A stretch of DNA of 64,000 nt from Lentisphaeria bacterium (GTDB taxonomy: Bacteria > Verrucomicrobiota > Lentisphaeria > Victivallales > UBA1829): contig JAFTIQ010000021.1 in the NCBI GenBank assembly GCA_017456805.1, forward strand, positions 1-64,000, given 5' to 3'. Positions 17,426-27,350 of the stretch are shown here, piece after piece. The stretch's first letter is position 1, and every line of letters begins with the position of its first letter. A program made the position numbers and the translations under genes. Under the pieces are notes generated by a model. That model searched no databases. It was given only the letters and a program-made list of their open reading frames with translations, and had not been told where the DNA came from.

Positions 17426-18186
17426 GCAGTTCCATTCACCCATTGCCAAGGTGCATTTTCACGCGTTGTAGTGAAAAGATAGCGATAGGGCTTTTCAATG
17501 GCGACGATCGCCGTTCCATCAGACATACTATGCTTTATGAATTCCACATGCCCGTCAAGCCAGAGAGTATTGACCCCTTTTCCGTGCCGGATCATAAAAT
17601 ACTGACTGTACGGAACAGCAACGCGGTTGGATCCATCCCCCATCAAAAAGGAACCGGAAGCACTTGTCACAGAATGAACTTTTCGATGAAGAATCGTACC
17701 ATAAGAAGTAGTGGAGGCGTAACTCGGATACCAGCACAGCATTGCATTGAAAGCATAAGAATAGGGAATGGAAATCGCAGAAGTCTTGGGATCAAACCAC
17801 GGTACATAGGAGTTCTGCATATTCAGATTTCCATAATCTGTAAACGCTGTTTTTTCTCCGCGTTCGCAGTAAAGCACATATTTTCTGCGTTTTACAGCAT
17901 CATAATTTGTTTTTGTATAGTTGATGATTTGCACATGTGCAAGGAGACCTAAAGTAGAACTGCCATCCTTAATATCAAGCGGCATGATATAATCTTCATT
18001 ATCTGCGGCATAAAACTGGAAGACCTGTCCGCATTGTTTCAGGTTTGATGCACAACCGGCGCGTTGAGCACTCTTTCTTGCGCTGTTCAACGCCGGAAGC
18101 AGCAATCCAGCAAGAATCGCGATAATGGCTATCACAACCAAAAGTTCAATCAGAGTAAAACATGATCTTCTGAATTCATTCCGCAT
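17419..18186 (-). CDS. Type II secretion-like pseudopilin, H-X9-DG class (DUF1559-like)
   Basis: 255 residues. The prepilin signal is a short basic leader, then [19 protein letters not shown] with the conserved Glu five residues after the cleavage position, then [23 protein letters not shown]. The C-terminal motif is [13 protein letters not shown], an exact H-X9-DG. ATG 18186 has GGAGGAAT upstream. Such proteins are massively expanded in Lentisphaerae and Planctomycetes and are thought to form secretion or surface fibres. No assembly ATPase or prepilin peptidase is encoded here. It has its own promoter and the same operator as the lyase operon, so coregulation is likely. Whether it helps export or display of the lyases is unknown. 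Confidence 0.88.
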   Translation of the reverse strand: MRNEFRRSCFTLIELLVVIAIIAILAGLLLPALNSARKSAQRAGCASNLKQCGQVFQFYAADNEDYIMPLDIKDGSSTLGLLAHVQIINYTKTNYDAVKRRKYVLYCERGEKTAFTDYGNLNMQNSYVPWFDPKTSAISIPYSYAFNAMLCWYPSYASTTSYGTILHRKVHSVTSASGSFLMGDGSNRVAVPYSQYFMIRHGKGVNTLWLDGHVEFIKHSMSDGTAIVAIEKPYRYLFTTTRENAPWQWVNGTAK

Positions 18187-18219
18187 AAATATTCCTCCCT
18201 GTTTTCTATCTCTTATTTT

Positions 18220-18239
18220 ATGATAAACCGATTTATCAT
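18220..18239 (-). promoter_or_regulatory. Operator upstream of the pseudopilin gene
   Basis: ATGATAAACCGATTTATCAT: perfect 8-bp arms (ATGATAAA/TTTATCAT) around the centre CCGA. It lies about 10 bases downstream of the -10 box, over the transcript start region, a classic repression position. The central CpG suits a LacI-family repressor. Confidence 0.75.
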
Positions 18240-18249
18240 CCTGAAAAAG

Positions 18250-18278
18250 AATATAGCGCAAGATTAGAACATTTTCAA
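18250..18278 (-). promoter_or_regulatory. Promoter of the pseudopilin gene
   Basis: On the minus strand TTGAAA (complement of 18273-18278), 17-base spacer, TATATT (complement of 18250-18255), followed directly by the operator. Confidence 0.75.
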
Positions 18279-18356
18279 GCAGGATATGAAAAAAAATGAA
18301 ATTTTCTTAATGCACTCATTCCTGCCCGGAGAACATCAAAGGGGATTTTCCGCAAA

Positions 18357-20789
18357 TTATGGAGTATATTGCATCTCCCACTTTCTTACAGGAGGCAGAA
18401 AGACTGCAAGATGGGAAATATCATCATTCTCGCCGATAAAGATTTCTCCATCGAGTCCAACCAGCATGACGTCAGCACGGTGAATGATCCATGTTTCAGG
18501 CATTCTTGCACGCAAGATCCCTTCGTCGCTGAATCCCTCTTCCGGAGTATAACGGAACAAATGGCACACATCTGAATCGAGTCCTGATATGCCCCACAGA
18601 ACATGATCCCGGTTATATGCCAGTGCCCGGATATTATTTTCGGAAACGGGGCGCCCCAGAGAATAAATCTGTTTTGCAGCAAGATCCATACGGAACAGGA
18701 TGCCGTCAGCATTTGTCCCGCAATAAAAAACACCGTTTCCAGTATCAGCGGCGCAATTTACCGAGGTCAGATATTCCCGTCCGGCTCCGCATGGGACCTT
18801 CATACCGGTTTCAGAAAAGGTTTCTGTCACCGGATCAAAGAGGATGATATGACCGTGGTGTCCGCTGAAATAGATTTTGGATTCAAAAGTCATCAGAACG
18901 CCTGGAATATTCTGAGGTTCCATGATCCATTGGTCAAAACACGGATATATTTTAAACTGTTCAGCTGCCGGATCATAGGCAAAGAAATCTCCCCCGGGAA
19001 GCGTAATACCATAAATTTTTCCATTCAGAGCGATGGAACACCAAATGCCCTGCCCCGGAGCCGGGGAGCCAAGATTCCGGATGGCTTTCAATTTTTCCGC
19101 AGGCATGGGATAATATTTCATAAATTCGCCGCGGTCAGAGCGTTTCTGAAAATTGAATGCCCCTTGATTTTCCTGTAAATCATATTCATAAAGAGCCCCT
19201 TCTCCATTCCCGCATGTGCCGAAGTAAAGTTTTCCGTTTCCGGGAATGAGCATTGAACGGCAAAGTTCTCCATGCTTTCCGAAGGTATTCAAAGGCTGGA
19301 AGAATCTGACATCCGGATAATAGACAAAAAGTCTTGGAATTTCTCCATGAGTTGTTCCCAGAATGACTCCGCTCTGCGGATCCTGAGCCAGAGCACTGAT
19401 CCGCCCGGCATGTCTGGGAATCAGCGGAGTCGTTCCGGACATACCTTCTTCCTGTACGATCAGTGTTCCCCTGCGGATAAAAACCTGATTATCTGTCAAA
19501 GTAATTTCATGATATTTTCCTGCAACAGGGGATTGCAGAGAAATTTTCGGATTATTATTCAAGCTGCAATCTGCAAAAGATTCTTCCGGTGTCTTATCGA
19601 CCCCTTTCTCATTGTACATACAGAACGAAAGAGCTTCGGCTTTTCCTGTGCGCTCCCCGCCGAAATATAAGGTTCCGTCACTGGTACAGCAACCGGAGGC
19701 GACGACGCCGAGGTGAGCGAAGCCCTCCACTTGGATACGCCCCAGATCCGTCTGTTCAAGTGTATCCGGATTCAGCTTGAAAATATGCGGCGGAATCCTT
19801 TTGGAAGGGACTGCATTGTATCCTGCAAAATAGAGATGATCATCATGTCCGATCACTAACATTCGCGGAAAGAACCGTTTTTCAGCGTAATGATCCGGCC
19901 CGGCAATTTCATCACCTAATGTTCCCAGATCCCGCATACTTCCAAATCGGCCATTCAAGGGATCGTATTCAAAAATATGATGAGTCATCCACGTCGTTCC
20001 ATACAATTTTTTCCCGTCCCGGGACGGCAGCAGGTTAAAAATTCCTCTGCCGTTATGGGATGCCCAGAAATCATCCGGGATTCCCAACGGAAGCTGTTCA
20101 AGCGTTCCGGTCTCCGGGGAGAACCGCAAAAAATTCCCTTTACTGTCGGAGGTATATACCCTTCCATCTGCCGGACAGTAGCATGGGCCGAGAAAATCAT
20201 GTTCTGCAATGCGCCCGTGATCTTTCAATTCGCCTGTTTTCAGATTGAAACTGTAAAAATGACAGCGGAGGAAACCTGTCATATATACTTCCTCACGTTC
20301 AGGATTATAAGTCATCCATCTGACGCCCCCATTCGGAACGACAACGCCGGCATCTTCTGTCAGCCCTGTTGCCGGATCATAAGTAATCAAATGTGATCCC
20401 AGGAATTTCCGTTCCGGATCATTGGTCACGTTCCAGTAATGATAACTGTCTTCGCCCACCGGAGGGGCAGTCATGTGAGTCGCCGCAATCAATTTTCCGG
20501 CAGGGGTAAAACACATTGCTGTATGGATTTTGGAATGCGGATGACGGAGTTTATCCTCCGCAGGATAAGCAATAACATCGGCTAAATCAGCAACATCTTT
20601 CAACGAATCTGTCACCGGATCATAACAAACGATCTGAGCAAAACTTCCGCCGAACCCGACTTCTGCACATAATGCAAAATAAATCTTGTCATCAGGCGAT
20701 GCCGCAGCAGAATATATCACATCATGATGGTTTTTGTTCCGGATATACCGGATCGTTATTTTTTCCTGATCAGCAATTTTGTCCATCAT
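18357..20789 (-). CDS. Cytoplasmic multi-blade beta-propeller protein, function unknown
   Basis: 810 residues, no signal peptide or membrane segment. The sequence is a long series of short beta-strand repeats typical of WD40/kelch-like propellers: ITYDPATGLTEDAGVV, YSFNLKTGELKDHGRI, FEYDPLNGRFGSMRDLG, FKLNPDTLEQTDLGRI, FAYDPAAEQFKIYP, ILFDPVTETFSETG. Blades number roughly 12-14, enough for two propellers. The start has AGGAGG upstream and overlaps the end of the isomerase-like gene by 20 bases. It is the last gene of the minus-strand locus starting at 27250. Large propellers in sugar loci can be lyases (oligogalacturonate lyase type), but no catalytic motif was identified. Confidence 0.75.
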   Translation of the reverse strand: MMDKIADQEKITIRYIRNKNHHDVIYSAAASPDDKIYFALCAEVGFGGSFAQIVCYDPVTDSLKDVADLADVIAYPAEDKLRHPHSKIHTAMCFTPAGKLIAATHMTAPPVGEDSYHYWNVTNDPERKFLGSHLITYDPATGLTEDAGVVVPNGGVRWMTYNPEREEVYMTGFLRCHFYSFNLKTGELKDHGRIAEHDFLGPCYCPADGRVYTSDSKGNFLRFSPETGTLEQLPLGIPDDFWASHNGRGIFNLLPSRDGKKLYGTTWMTHHIFEYDPLNGRFGSMRDLGTLGDEIAGPDHYAEKRFFPRMLVIGHDDHLYFAGYNAVPSKRIPPHIFKLNPDTLEQTDLGRIQVEGFAHLGVVASGCCTSDGTLYFGGERTGKAEALSFCMYNEKGVDKTPEESFADCSLNNNPKISLQSPVAGKYHEITLTDNQVFIRRGTLIVQEEGMSGTTPLIPRHAGRISALAQDPQSGVILGTTHGEIPRLFVYYPDVRFFQPLNTFGKHGELCRSMLIPGNGKLYFGTCGNGEGALYEYDLQENQGAFNFQKRSDRGEFMKYYPMPAEKLKAIRNLGSPAPGQGIWCSIALNGKIYGITLPGGDFFAYDPAAEQFKIYPCFDQWIMEPQNIPGVLMTFESKIYFSGHHGHIILFDPVTETFSETGMKVPCGAGREYLTSVNCAADTGNGVFYCGTNADGILFRMDLAAKQIYSLGRPVSENNIRALAYNRDHVLWGISGLDSDVCHLFRYTPEEGFSDEGILRARMPETWIIHRADVMLVGLDGEIFIGENDDISHLAVFLPPVRKWEMQYTP

Positions 20790-21606
20790 CTGTTTTCCTC
20801 CTAAAAAGTTCCTGAGGTGTTTTCAACGGTTTTCCGAGGACTGCACAAAATGCATTCCAGGCAGACTTGTCCCAAACTCCGGATTCGGTTTCTGCATGGC
20901 AAAGACGCGGCAGAGTATCCAGCAGCTCATTCAATTCCTGCCAGTTGATGTTTCCCTGCCCCGGCGGATTATGATCATCGTGTACACCATAATTATCATG
21001 CAAATGACAGGTCACGATATTATTTTTCATAACCTCCAAAAGATTGCGAACCCCTCCGCCGTAACTGTTTGCGTGTCCGCAGTCAAAACAAGTTCCCAGA
21101 TTCGGATGACGATAATTCTTTACGATTTGCTCCATCTTCTGAAGGACTTTCAAAGACTCCCCTCCGTTTTCCAATGCAAGAATGATTCCGGTTTCTTCAC
21201 AGACAGGAAGAAGGGAATCGAGCGTTTCTCTGAGCAGGGAGAAATTCTCTTCAAAACTGATTTCTCCATGATATCCGAGATGCATCGTGAACGTTTTCAC
21301 ATTCAGCATTTGAAGTTCTTTCATAAAAATTGATTGACGCAGGATCATCTCTTTTTGAATGGCAGGATCCGGATTGATGCAATCATTTCCCGACCCCCAT
21401 AAAGCATGACATGCTGTGGAACGCAGATGATATTTTTCCAACAGGTTCTGAATTTTCTTCAGATAGCTTTCCCCATCCCTGCGGAACCATTTCGGGTGGG
21501 CAACAATATTTTCAACTCCCCATTCCGGCAACTGTGACAAGACGCGTTCCACGTCTTTTTCCTCCACCAATTCCCAACGGATGAAGTAAATTAATTCTTT
21601 CTTCAT
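20770..21606 (-). CDS. Sugar phosphate isomerase/epimerase family protein
   Basis: 278 residues with the xylose isomerase-like (AP endonuclease 2) TIM barrel. Candidate metal ligands sit in the usual order: Glu in ILALENGGES (about 151), Asp/His in GTCFDCGHANS (about 185), His in CHLHDNYGVHDDH (about 212-220) and Glu in CHAETESG (about 250). Such enzymes isomerise or epimerise ketoses or cyclitols in the cytoplasm. ATG 21606 is preferred over an upstream in-frame start because it opens the first barrel strand (KKELIYFIRWEL). Its ribosome binding site is weak. It lies 19 bases after the LamG/GH42-like gene and overlaps the propeller gene, so the three are cotranscribed. Confidence 0.82.
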   Translation of the reverse strand: MKKELIYFIRWELVEEKDVERVLSQLPEWGVENIVAHPKWFRRDGESYLKKIQNLLEKYHLRSTACHALWGSGNDCINPDPAIQKEMILRQSIFMKELQMLNVKTFTMHLGYHGEISFEENFSLLRETLDSLLPVCEETGIILALENGGESLKVLQKMEQIVKNYRHPNLGTCFDCGHANSYGGGVRNLLEVMKNNIVTCHLHDNYGVHDDHNPPGQGNINWQELNELLDTLPRLCHAETESGVWDKSAWNAFCAVLGKPLKTPQELFRRKTDDGQNC

Positions 21607-21625
21607 TTTTGATTTCTCTCTGAGG

Positions 21626-24600
21626 TTATTTTTGAGTATGAACGGGCATAAACAAAGCTGTTTCACCCAATTTCATGGTTAAAGTGATCTTCCCGGAAGG
21701 ATAACGTTTCTTCGAAATGATTTCCAGCACATCACCAGACCAGGGAAGATTGATCTTCTTCTCTCCGGCTGTGGAGGCGTGGATCATAACCAGATTTGCA
21801 TTGGCTCTCACAACGTCGCCCTGTTCATTGTACAAGTGAATCCCAAGAGTACGGCAAATCCCCCGCATCAGTTCTGCTGACGGCGGCAGCATTGAAAACA
21901 CTTGTGTTCCGCATTCATTTTTACGGACTGCAAGTACCGGGTTCCCGTTCAGAGTTCCAAGAATTTCCGTTTTGGAATCCGGTCTTACATAAAATACAGG
22001 ATCCGGATTGAACTCTTCTGTCCCGGAGATCATATACTGCGTAAAAGGATGTTTTTTTGTCAGCTGCAATGTTCCCCGGATCTTGTTTCTCTGTTCAAAA
22101 AAGGAAAAACCTGTCAATTGTTTCATGGTGCTCCGGGAACGCCCGGATTCCGAAAGATACCCCGGTGCATGACACCAGACCGTAACAGCCTGATTTCTTG
22201 AGATCTTTTTTCGGATAAGTTCTATTTTTTCCGGGGTGACATAATAACAATTCAGGAACACATAGAGCGGATAATCCGGCATGTTAGGATCGGCAAGATC
22301 ACTTTGCAAATAGAAATCCATGGGTGCACCGATTCTGCTGAGACGTTCACGCGCCTCTCTGTTCCACGCATGAAAGAGAGGTTGAAACGCATTGACATAG
22401 AACATGCTCTCTTCATCACACAACACTGCGATTTTCGCAACAGACAGCCGATTCCGGTTGAGAAGCTCCTCTTCGGCGGAGGTCATTGATGCAATATCTT
22501 TCATCAGCCGTTCATCATGGAACGTCTGGTTTCCCGAAAGCAAAACCCACCATAACCCTGTTCCCTGTGTCATGCAGTTTCCCCATGTACGCCAGTTCAC
22601 GCTCCGGGTTTCTTCCAGGGTCGGAGTAAAATAGCGTGTATTTATTTCATTGGAAAAACAGGTTCTTACATCGGCTTCGCACCAGAAAAACTTTCCGTGC
22701 AGCAGAATACTGGCGAGATAACCGTTCATGTTATCGCCTGCGGCTCCTCCCCGCCGGTTGATATAGCAGAGCGGAGAAGAAATGAAATCAATATCAGGAT
22801 TTGCCAGAACCTTGTCAAAACAAAGGAATCCCTGATTGCTTAAATCATCATGCCATGTTGAATATCCATTAAAAATACCGATCAGTTTCTTTGTTCCGGA
22901 AGCCTTACGGGCAGCTTTTGCAAATGCCGCAATATCCTCAGCAACAATATATGACATATAACGCAAATGATCTGCGACCTGCCGGGAGGCTTTCATATCC
23001 CGGAAAAAACCGTGTTCAGATCTTCTGCGCAGCTTCCCGGAAGGAATCATTGCTGTTTCAAAAGTCACTTTATTATCGTGCCATGAACGGCGGAGAGCGG
23101 CTTCGTCATTCTTGTAATAAGTCCGCAGCCAGTCACGGAATCGGGCTGTATTTTTGGGATTATAATCAATCCATCCTTTGTTGGAAGCAAACCAGTACCA
23201 TTCACTGGCTCTGCCTCCGGCAAGCAGATAACCGGCAATACGGCTGCCGATCTCTGGATGATTTTCTATTTTTTGAATCAACCGGGTCAGCGCGGCACAT
23301 CCATCCTGAACCCAAATTTTACTGCTCAGGCTGGGTTGCCCGGAAGTTTTCCCATCTTCTGTCCGATCCAATTCTGAAGCATGTTTTTTCAACCACCATG
23401 CAGGAGGTCTGAGAAGAACCCGCACAATAATCCGTGCTTCCGGTGCAAAACGGACAGCATTAACGATTTGCTGAATCGCCCCTGCACAATCGTTCTTCTC
23501 ATTCCAGGCTTCCTGACTGCTGACCAAAACCTGAACATAACGCTGCCCCGCCGCGGAAAAATCAGCAACAACATCATCCGCATAGGCAACAGGACCATGC
23601 GGCATGATCCCGCTGGAAGATTCCGCTTTCCCATTCCGATGAATCATATTTGTCCCCCCGGAAAAAGAAACTGTAAAATCCGAAGGTTTCAACGGAACGG
23701 TCTTTGTCTGCAAGGTTCTCAAATATTCAGCCGTCAGCGGAAGTGGTTTTTGAAAATAACGGTCATAATTTTCAAACAGATGTTCACGGCGGGAAACAAG
23801 AGCAATTTTCCTGTTCTCATAGAGTTTCAATTGCTGCCGGCGCCGGAACTCAAGCTCTTCCGGAGTAAGAGAACAGTTGAAAATCGCCAGATTGTCAATG
23901 AGACCGTCAAATCCGGATCCATCGAATCCATGCCCGATCTTGAGCGGCAATGCAGCGGAAAAAAGCATTTCTTTTCTGTCGGAAAATACCGTTTTCCCAA
24001 CCTGAGCACCATTCAGGAATACCTTGAACTCACCTTCGTTGAATGTTGCAGCGATGAAATTCCATTGTCCTGCCTCAACTTTCGGACAATGAAGAAGTGG
24101 GACTGACTCCTGTCCATTTTTCCCGGCCCGGAGCCCGTTGTAGTAACGCATCACACCTCGCCAGACATTTTTGTCGCATGAGGCAAGTTCCGGAACCATG
24201 TCATAAAGAGAGAACTTGAATTCCATAAGATGACCGGAAGGGGTGCGCCCGCTCACAGATGCGATATAACGGTATCCGCTGCGGTCGGTTCGCGGATAAA
24301 TCCATGCACAAATGGAAAAATGGCGCGGATCCAGCTGTTTTTTATCCACATCAAGAACAGCAGGCTGCAGAGCAATATCCGGAACAAAAAGCGCATTACT
24401 CTCCTCATGCCATTCGGCAAACAGAATATTTTTCCACTCTTTTCCACGGATCTCATAAAGCGGTTTACGGCAGCTTGTCCCCGCCGCAATTGGTGTTCCT
24501 TCCGGTTTCTTTGCACCGCGCAATTCATAGGAACGCAAAAGTATTTTTCCTTTGAGCGGCAGGGATGGATTCCGTCTGATCCCAAAGAAAATCTTCTCTG

Positions 24601-25063
24601 CAAGCCCGGTTGTTTCCCGTCCTTTATCCGGTACAAATGGACCGTTTGAACGGATGATAAGCGTTTGATTTTTCCCGGGTTCATAGATTTTTGACGGAGT
24701 GTGCAGGGAGCCTCCGGAGCCCTCCAGAACCGATCCGTAGATTTCTGTTTTCTGGAAAACATCAAAGGTGAATGTATACCCCCGCGCATAGGGCAGTTTC
24801 AATCTCGGCTCCAGTCCCACAAACCGTCCACCTCCGGTGAAATCATAATATATCATGATTCCTTCCGGAACCTGTTCCCACCAGCTTTTTGCGCCCGGAT
24901 ATGCACGCCCTGCGGAAAGTCCGGTTTCACTGCACCTTGCCGGAAATGTAATTCCCTGCATTTCTGTATCCACTGCCTTCGGACGTGTTACGTTTTGGGC
25001 GCAAGCATAAGAACCGCTGAAAAACAGTGCCAGCATCAGAATCCTGATATATATTTTTTTCAT
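21626..25063 (-). CDS. Secreted LamG plus GH42-like glycoside hydrolase
   Basis: 1145 residues with signal peptide (about 1-22, ending in CAQ). Residues about 220-410 form a LamG/concanavalin A-like lectin domain (FSICAWIYPRTD, WNFIAATFNEGEFKVFLNGAQVG, FDGLIDNLAIFNCSLTPEE). Residues about 470-1000 resemble the GH42-like beta-galactosidase barrel: RFRDWLRTYYKNDEAALRRSWHD, a possible acid/base Glu in GGRASEWYW (about 620) and a possible nucleophile Glu in KFFWCEADVRTCF (about 800). It ends in a small beta domain. These assignments are by pattern only. It lies 30 bases after the pseudopilin and 19 bases before the isomerase-like gene. Probably a periplasmic or surface glycosidase with a carbohydrate-binding lectin module. 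Confidence 0.75.
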   Translation of the reverse strand: MKKIYIRILMLALFFSGSYACAQNVTRPKAVDTEMQGITFPARCSETGLSAGRAYPGAKSWWEQVPEGIMIYYDFTGGGRFVGLEPRLKLPYARGYTFTFDVFQKTEIYGSVLEGSGGSLHTPSKIYEPGKNQTLIIRSNGPFVPDKGRETTGLAEKIFFGIRRNPSLPLKGKILLRSYELRGAKKPEGTPIAAGTSCRKPLYEIRGKEWKNILFAEWHEESNALFVPDIALQPAVLDVDKKQLDPRHFSICAWIYPRTDRSGYRYIASVSGRTPSGHLMEFKFSLYDMVPELASCDKNVWRGVMRYYNGLRAGKNGQESVPLLHCPKVEAGQWNFIAATFNEGEFKVFLNGAQVGKTVFSDRKEMLFSAALPLKIGHGFDGSGFDGLIDNLAIFNCSLTPEELEFRRRQQLKLYENRKIALVSRREHLFENYDRYFQKPLPLTAEYLRTLQTKTVPLKPSDFTVSFSGGTNMIHRNGKAESSSGIMPHGPVAYADDVVADFSAAGQRYVQVLVSSQEAWNEKNDCAGAIQQIVNAVRFAPEARIIVRVLLRPPAWWLKKHASELDRTEDGKTSGQPSLSSKIWVQDGCAALTRLIQKIENHPEIGSRIAGYLLAGGRASEWYWFASNKGWIDYNPKNTARFRDWLRTYYKNDEAALRRSWHDNKVTFETAMIPSGKLRRRSEHGFFRDMKASRQVADHLRYMSYIVAEDIAAFAKAARKASGTKKLIGIFNGYSTWHDDLSNQGFLCFDKVLANPDIDFISSPLCYINRRGGAAGDNMNGYLASILLHGKFFWCEADVRTCFSNEINTRYFTPTLEETRSVNWRTWGNCMTQGTGLWWVLLSGNQTFHDERLMKDIASMTSAEEELLNRNRLSVAKIAVLCDEESMFYVNAFQPLFHAWNREARERLSRIGAPMDFYLQSDLADPNMPDYPLYVFLNCYYVTPEKIELIRKKISRNQAVTVWCHAPGYLSESGRSRSTMKQLTGFSFFEQRNKIRGTLQLTKKHPFTQYMISGTEEFNPDPVFYVRPDSKTEILGTLNGNPVLAVRKNECGTQVFSMLPPSAELMRGICRTLGIHLYNEQGDVVRANANLVMIHASTAGEKKINLPWSGDVLEIISKKRYPSGKITLTMKLGETALFMPVHTQK

Positions 25064-25093
25064 TATCTCACCTTGATCTGAACATTGGAAAAA

Positions 25094-25888
25094 TCAGCGG
25101 AACATACCACCGGAAGTATACCAGTAGAGATCTTTGATCTTATTGATTGTATAAGGAACATCATCGCTGTTCAGAGGAAAACCGCTTCTGGAGATTTCAT
25201 ATTTGTCTGACGCAGCTGCATGACCATCCAGGTAAACAATGTTGCAGCGGTTCGCATTGTGTGCATCCCAGAAACCTCTGCCGTTGGTCCTGAGATCGAT
25301 CCGGTAATATCCCTTTTGCGGACTGCTTCCCAATGCACTGTCAGCAAACAGAACCACACTGCCCGGAGACTGAACATGCTTCCGGACAATCGCTCCGCTC
25401 ACCTTGTCGGATTTATATCCATAAAGATAAGGACTGACTGTATCACGGTCGTAATAGAGCGCTTTATTATGAACGATCCAGCCGGAATTGATCCCATATC
25501 CCCAGTTGGTAAAGCAATACTCAATATTTTTTTCTTCTACTGCACTGTAATTCGCTTTGGGGCAAACATACTGTTTCCATTGCGTTTTCAAATTCGTCAT
25601 CAGCCCCGAATCGTAAAAACGATATCCCCATTGGGATCTTCCCTTCCATGATTCTTCATCATTCGCAACCAGTTTTTCATCATTATCGTCAAAATATTGA
25701 CTGGCTGTCAATGCAAGCTGTTTCAAATTGCTGAGGCAATTCACAGCAGTTGCTTTGTTCCGGGACTGATTTAACGCCGGCAGCAGCATCCCCGCAAGAA
25801 TTGCTATTATTGCGATCACAACCAGAAGTTCGATCAATGTAAAACATGGGAACTTCTCAAACACATTTTTTGTTTGTTCTTTCATCAT
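25094..25888 (-). CDS. Type II secretion-like pseudopilin (DUF1559-like)
   Basis: 264 residues (the start may be the second Met at 25885). Prepilin segment [19 protein letters not shown] with [23 protein letters not shown] following. The C-terminal signature is [16 protein letters not shown], an H-X10-DG variant of the usual H-X9-DG. Aromatic residues cluster at the C-terminus ([12 protein letters not shown]). It is clearly paralogous to the pseudopilin at 28657-29412: most of the mature region is alignable without gaps, including YCFTNWGYG(I/M)NSGW and LGS(S/Q)PQKGYY. It sits between the ceramidase-like gene and the LamG/GH42-like gene in one operon, as a pseudopilin also does in the neighbouring lyase locus. 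Confidence 0.88.
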   Translation of the reverse strand: MMKEQTKNVFEKFPCFTLIELLVVIAIIAILAGMLLPALNQSRNKATAVNCLSNLKQLALTASQYFDDNDEKLVANDEESWKGRSQWGYRFYDSGLMTNLKTQWKQYVCPKANYSAVEEKNIEYCFTNWGYGINSGWIVHNKALYYDRDTVSPYLYGYKSDKVSGAIVRKHVQSPGSVVLFADSALGSSPQKGYYRIDLRTNGRGFWDAHNANRCNIVYLDGHAAASDKYEISRSGFPLNSDDVPYTINKIKDLYWYTSGGMFR

Positions 25889-25921
25889 TTTTGCTCCTTA
25901 ATTTTAAAATTTGTTTCTTTT

Positions 25922-27250
25922 TTATTTGATCAATTCTGCTGCCGCCAAAACCTTTTCTGCAGCATGAATTGAGAATTGATTGGAACGTGGAGTCGTTTCA
26001 TAACCGCCCCTGCCATAGTTCCAGAGATTCGGAAAATACCCGGTTCCGCTGCCATTGTTCAAAATCGCAACAAGCGCAGTTTTTCCGAAAAAAATCTGTT
26101 TCCGCAAAATCAGACCCGTCGCTGTAAATGGTTCACAGGGCACTCCAATGATCACTGCTGAACCAAAATCAAACAAGGATATTTCAAAGGTATACTGTTG
26201 CGGATTCCGGTGGCGATCCATCAATGCTTCTGCAAAATATTTCAATACGACAGGCGTTTTTTTCGCAAAATCCTCTGCCGTCAGACTCTTTGCAGTGTCG
26301 GCTGTAAAAACAATATCTTTATATTTTTCAAGAATTTCTTCAGCCTCAGCGAGTTCCTCCTGAAAGATCTCACGGGATGGAATCTGAAAAGAAGTGCATC
26401 TGCTGACAAACGAAGCATTGCAGTTTTTCAAAGAATTCATGCGCAGTTTGATTGATTCGGCATAACTGCGCCCAATCCGTTCTGCCTCCTCCGGAGATGT
26501 TTGGTCGCCGGGAATCGTTACATCAAAATGGTTGATATCCCCGGAACAGCCGATCAGGGGCATCATCATATCCCCGTTTTTCATTTCAGATTCAATGATA
26601 CGCCGTGTCCAACCGGGCCAATCTCCGGAAACAAGATTTCCGCCGGTCGTATCCGCATGATTGCAGATCGAAGCCAGCAATAAAGTCCGACCCGCCTTAT
26701 TTTTCAATCGGAACAACGGGATTTCCGGATCGATTTCTCCTTCAGGACGCAAAATATCAGGATTCAGTTTTCCGGGATTCGTCTGAACACTTCCGTCCTT
26801 CATCCAGAATCGGCGGTTGAAACAGCATTCTGCATTCGAGGCATATCCGGTTTCAGTGGAAATACATTCGCTTAAATCCTTCACAGCCTCACGGATTGCT
26901 TCCAAAGTCTGATCCGCGGCAAAGGTCAGATATTCTGCACAAAAGCCGCCCCGTCCTCTCCGGACCTCCGGAGCCGTATGACAATGCGTCGCAGTCACTA
27001 ACAGATCACACTCCTTCAATTCCGTACATTGCAATCTTTCCCGGACCATTTGGAACAATTCCGGCGGACACACGATTAAATCATACTGGATCAGGAATGA
27101 TAATTTCCCCCTGCTGCGGAATGCTGCTGCACGAACCTCAAGATCATCCAGGACATCTGTCCAAATCCTGGTATTGAAGTACCCGGCAAGCCCCATTTTC
27201 ATTGGCGGATTTATGATTTTTCTGGAAATACCGAATTCAAATTCGTACAT
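25922..27250 (-). CDS. Neutral/alkaline ceramidase-like (non-lysosomal) domain protein
   Basis: 442 residues, no signal peptide. The start YEFEFGISRKIINPPMKMGLAGY is the typical opening of the ceramidase N-terminal domain family. DLLVTATHCHTAPEVRRGRGG (about 86-106) carries the zinc-ligand histidines, SICNHADTTGGNLVSGDWPGWTRRIIE holds the catalytic-region pattern, and CSGDINHFD follows. Bacterial members next to glycan genes often have unknown substrates, so ceramide hydrolysis should not be assumed. ATG 27250 is preferred because AAGGA lies 11 bases upstream. The alternative ATG 27262 has AAGG touching it. First gene of a five-gene minus-strand operon, divergent from an AraC regulator. Confidence 0.8.
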   Translation of the reverse strand: MYEFEFGISRKIINPPMKMGLAGYFNTRIWTDVLDDLEVRAAAFRSRGKLSFLIQYDLIVCPPELFQMVRERLQCTELKECDLLVTATHCHTAPEVRRGRGGFCAEYLTFAADQTLEAIREAVKDLSECISTETGYASNAECCFNRRFWMKDGSVQTNPGKLNPDILRPEGEIDPEIPLFRLKNKAGRTLLLASICNHADTTGGNLVSGDWPGWTRRIIESEMKNGDMMMPLIGCSGDINHFDVTIPGDQTSPEEAERIGRSYAESIKLRMNSLKNCNASFVSRCTSFQIPSREIFQEELAEAEEILEKYKDIVFTADTAKSLTAEDFAKKTPVVLKYFAEALMDRHRNPQQYTFEISLFDFGSAVIIGVPCEPFTATGLILRKQIFFGKTALVAILNNGSGTGYFPNLWNYGRGGYETTPRSNQFSIHAAEKVLAAAELIK

Positions 27251-27266
27251 ATTGCAAAACATCCTT

Positions 27267-27287
27267 GTTTTAGAAGTTTCTTAAAAC
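27267..27287. promoter_or_regulatory. Inverted repeat in the divergent control region
   Basis: GTTTTAGAA-GT-TTCTTAAAAC: near-perfect 9-bp arms with one extra T in the right arm. It lies between the minus-strand -10 box and the ceramidase-like start, so a bound protein would block that transcript. Confidence 0.4.
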
Positions 27288-27318
27288 TGTTAAAGCGTTT
27301 TTTTCGGTTTGCGGCAAT

Positions 27319-27347
27319 AATATAATCTGCAGAAAATTAAAAAGCAA
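27319..27347 (-). promoter_or_regulatory. Promoter of the ceramidase-like operon
   Basis: Minus strand TTGCTT (complement of 27342-27347), 17-base spacer, TATATT (complement of 27319-27324). It is back to back with the AraC promoter, 3 bases apart. Confidence 0.6.
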
Positions 27348-27350
27348 GCC

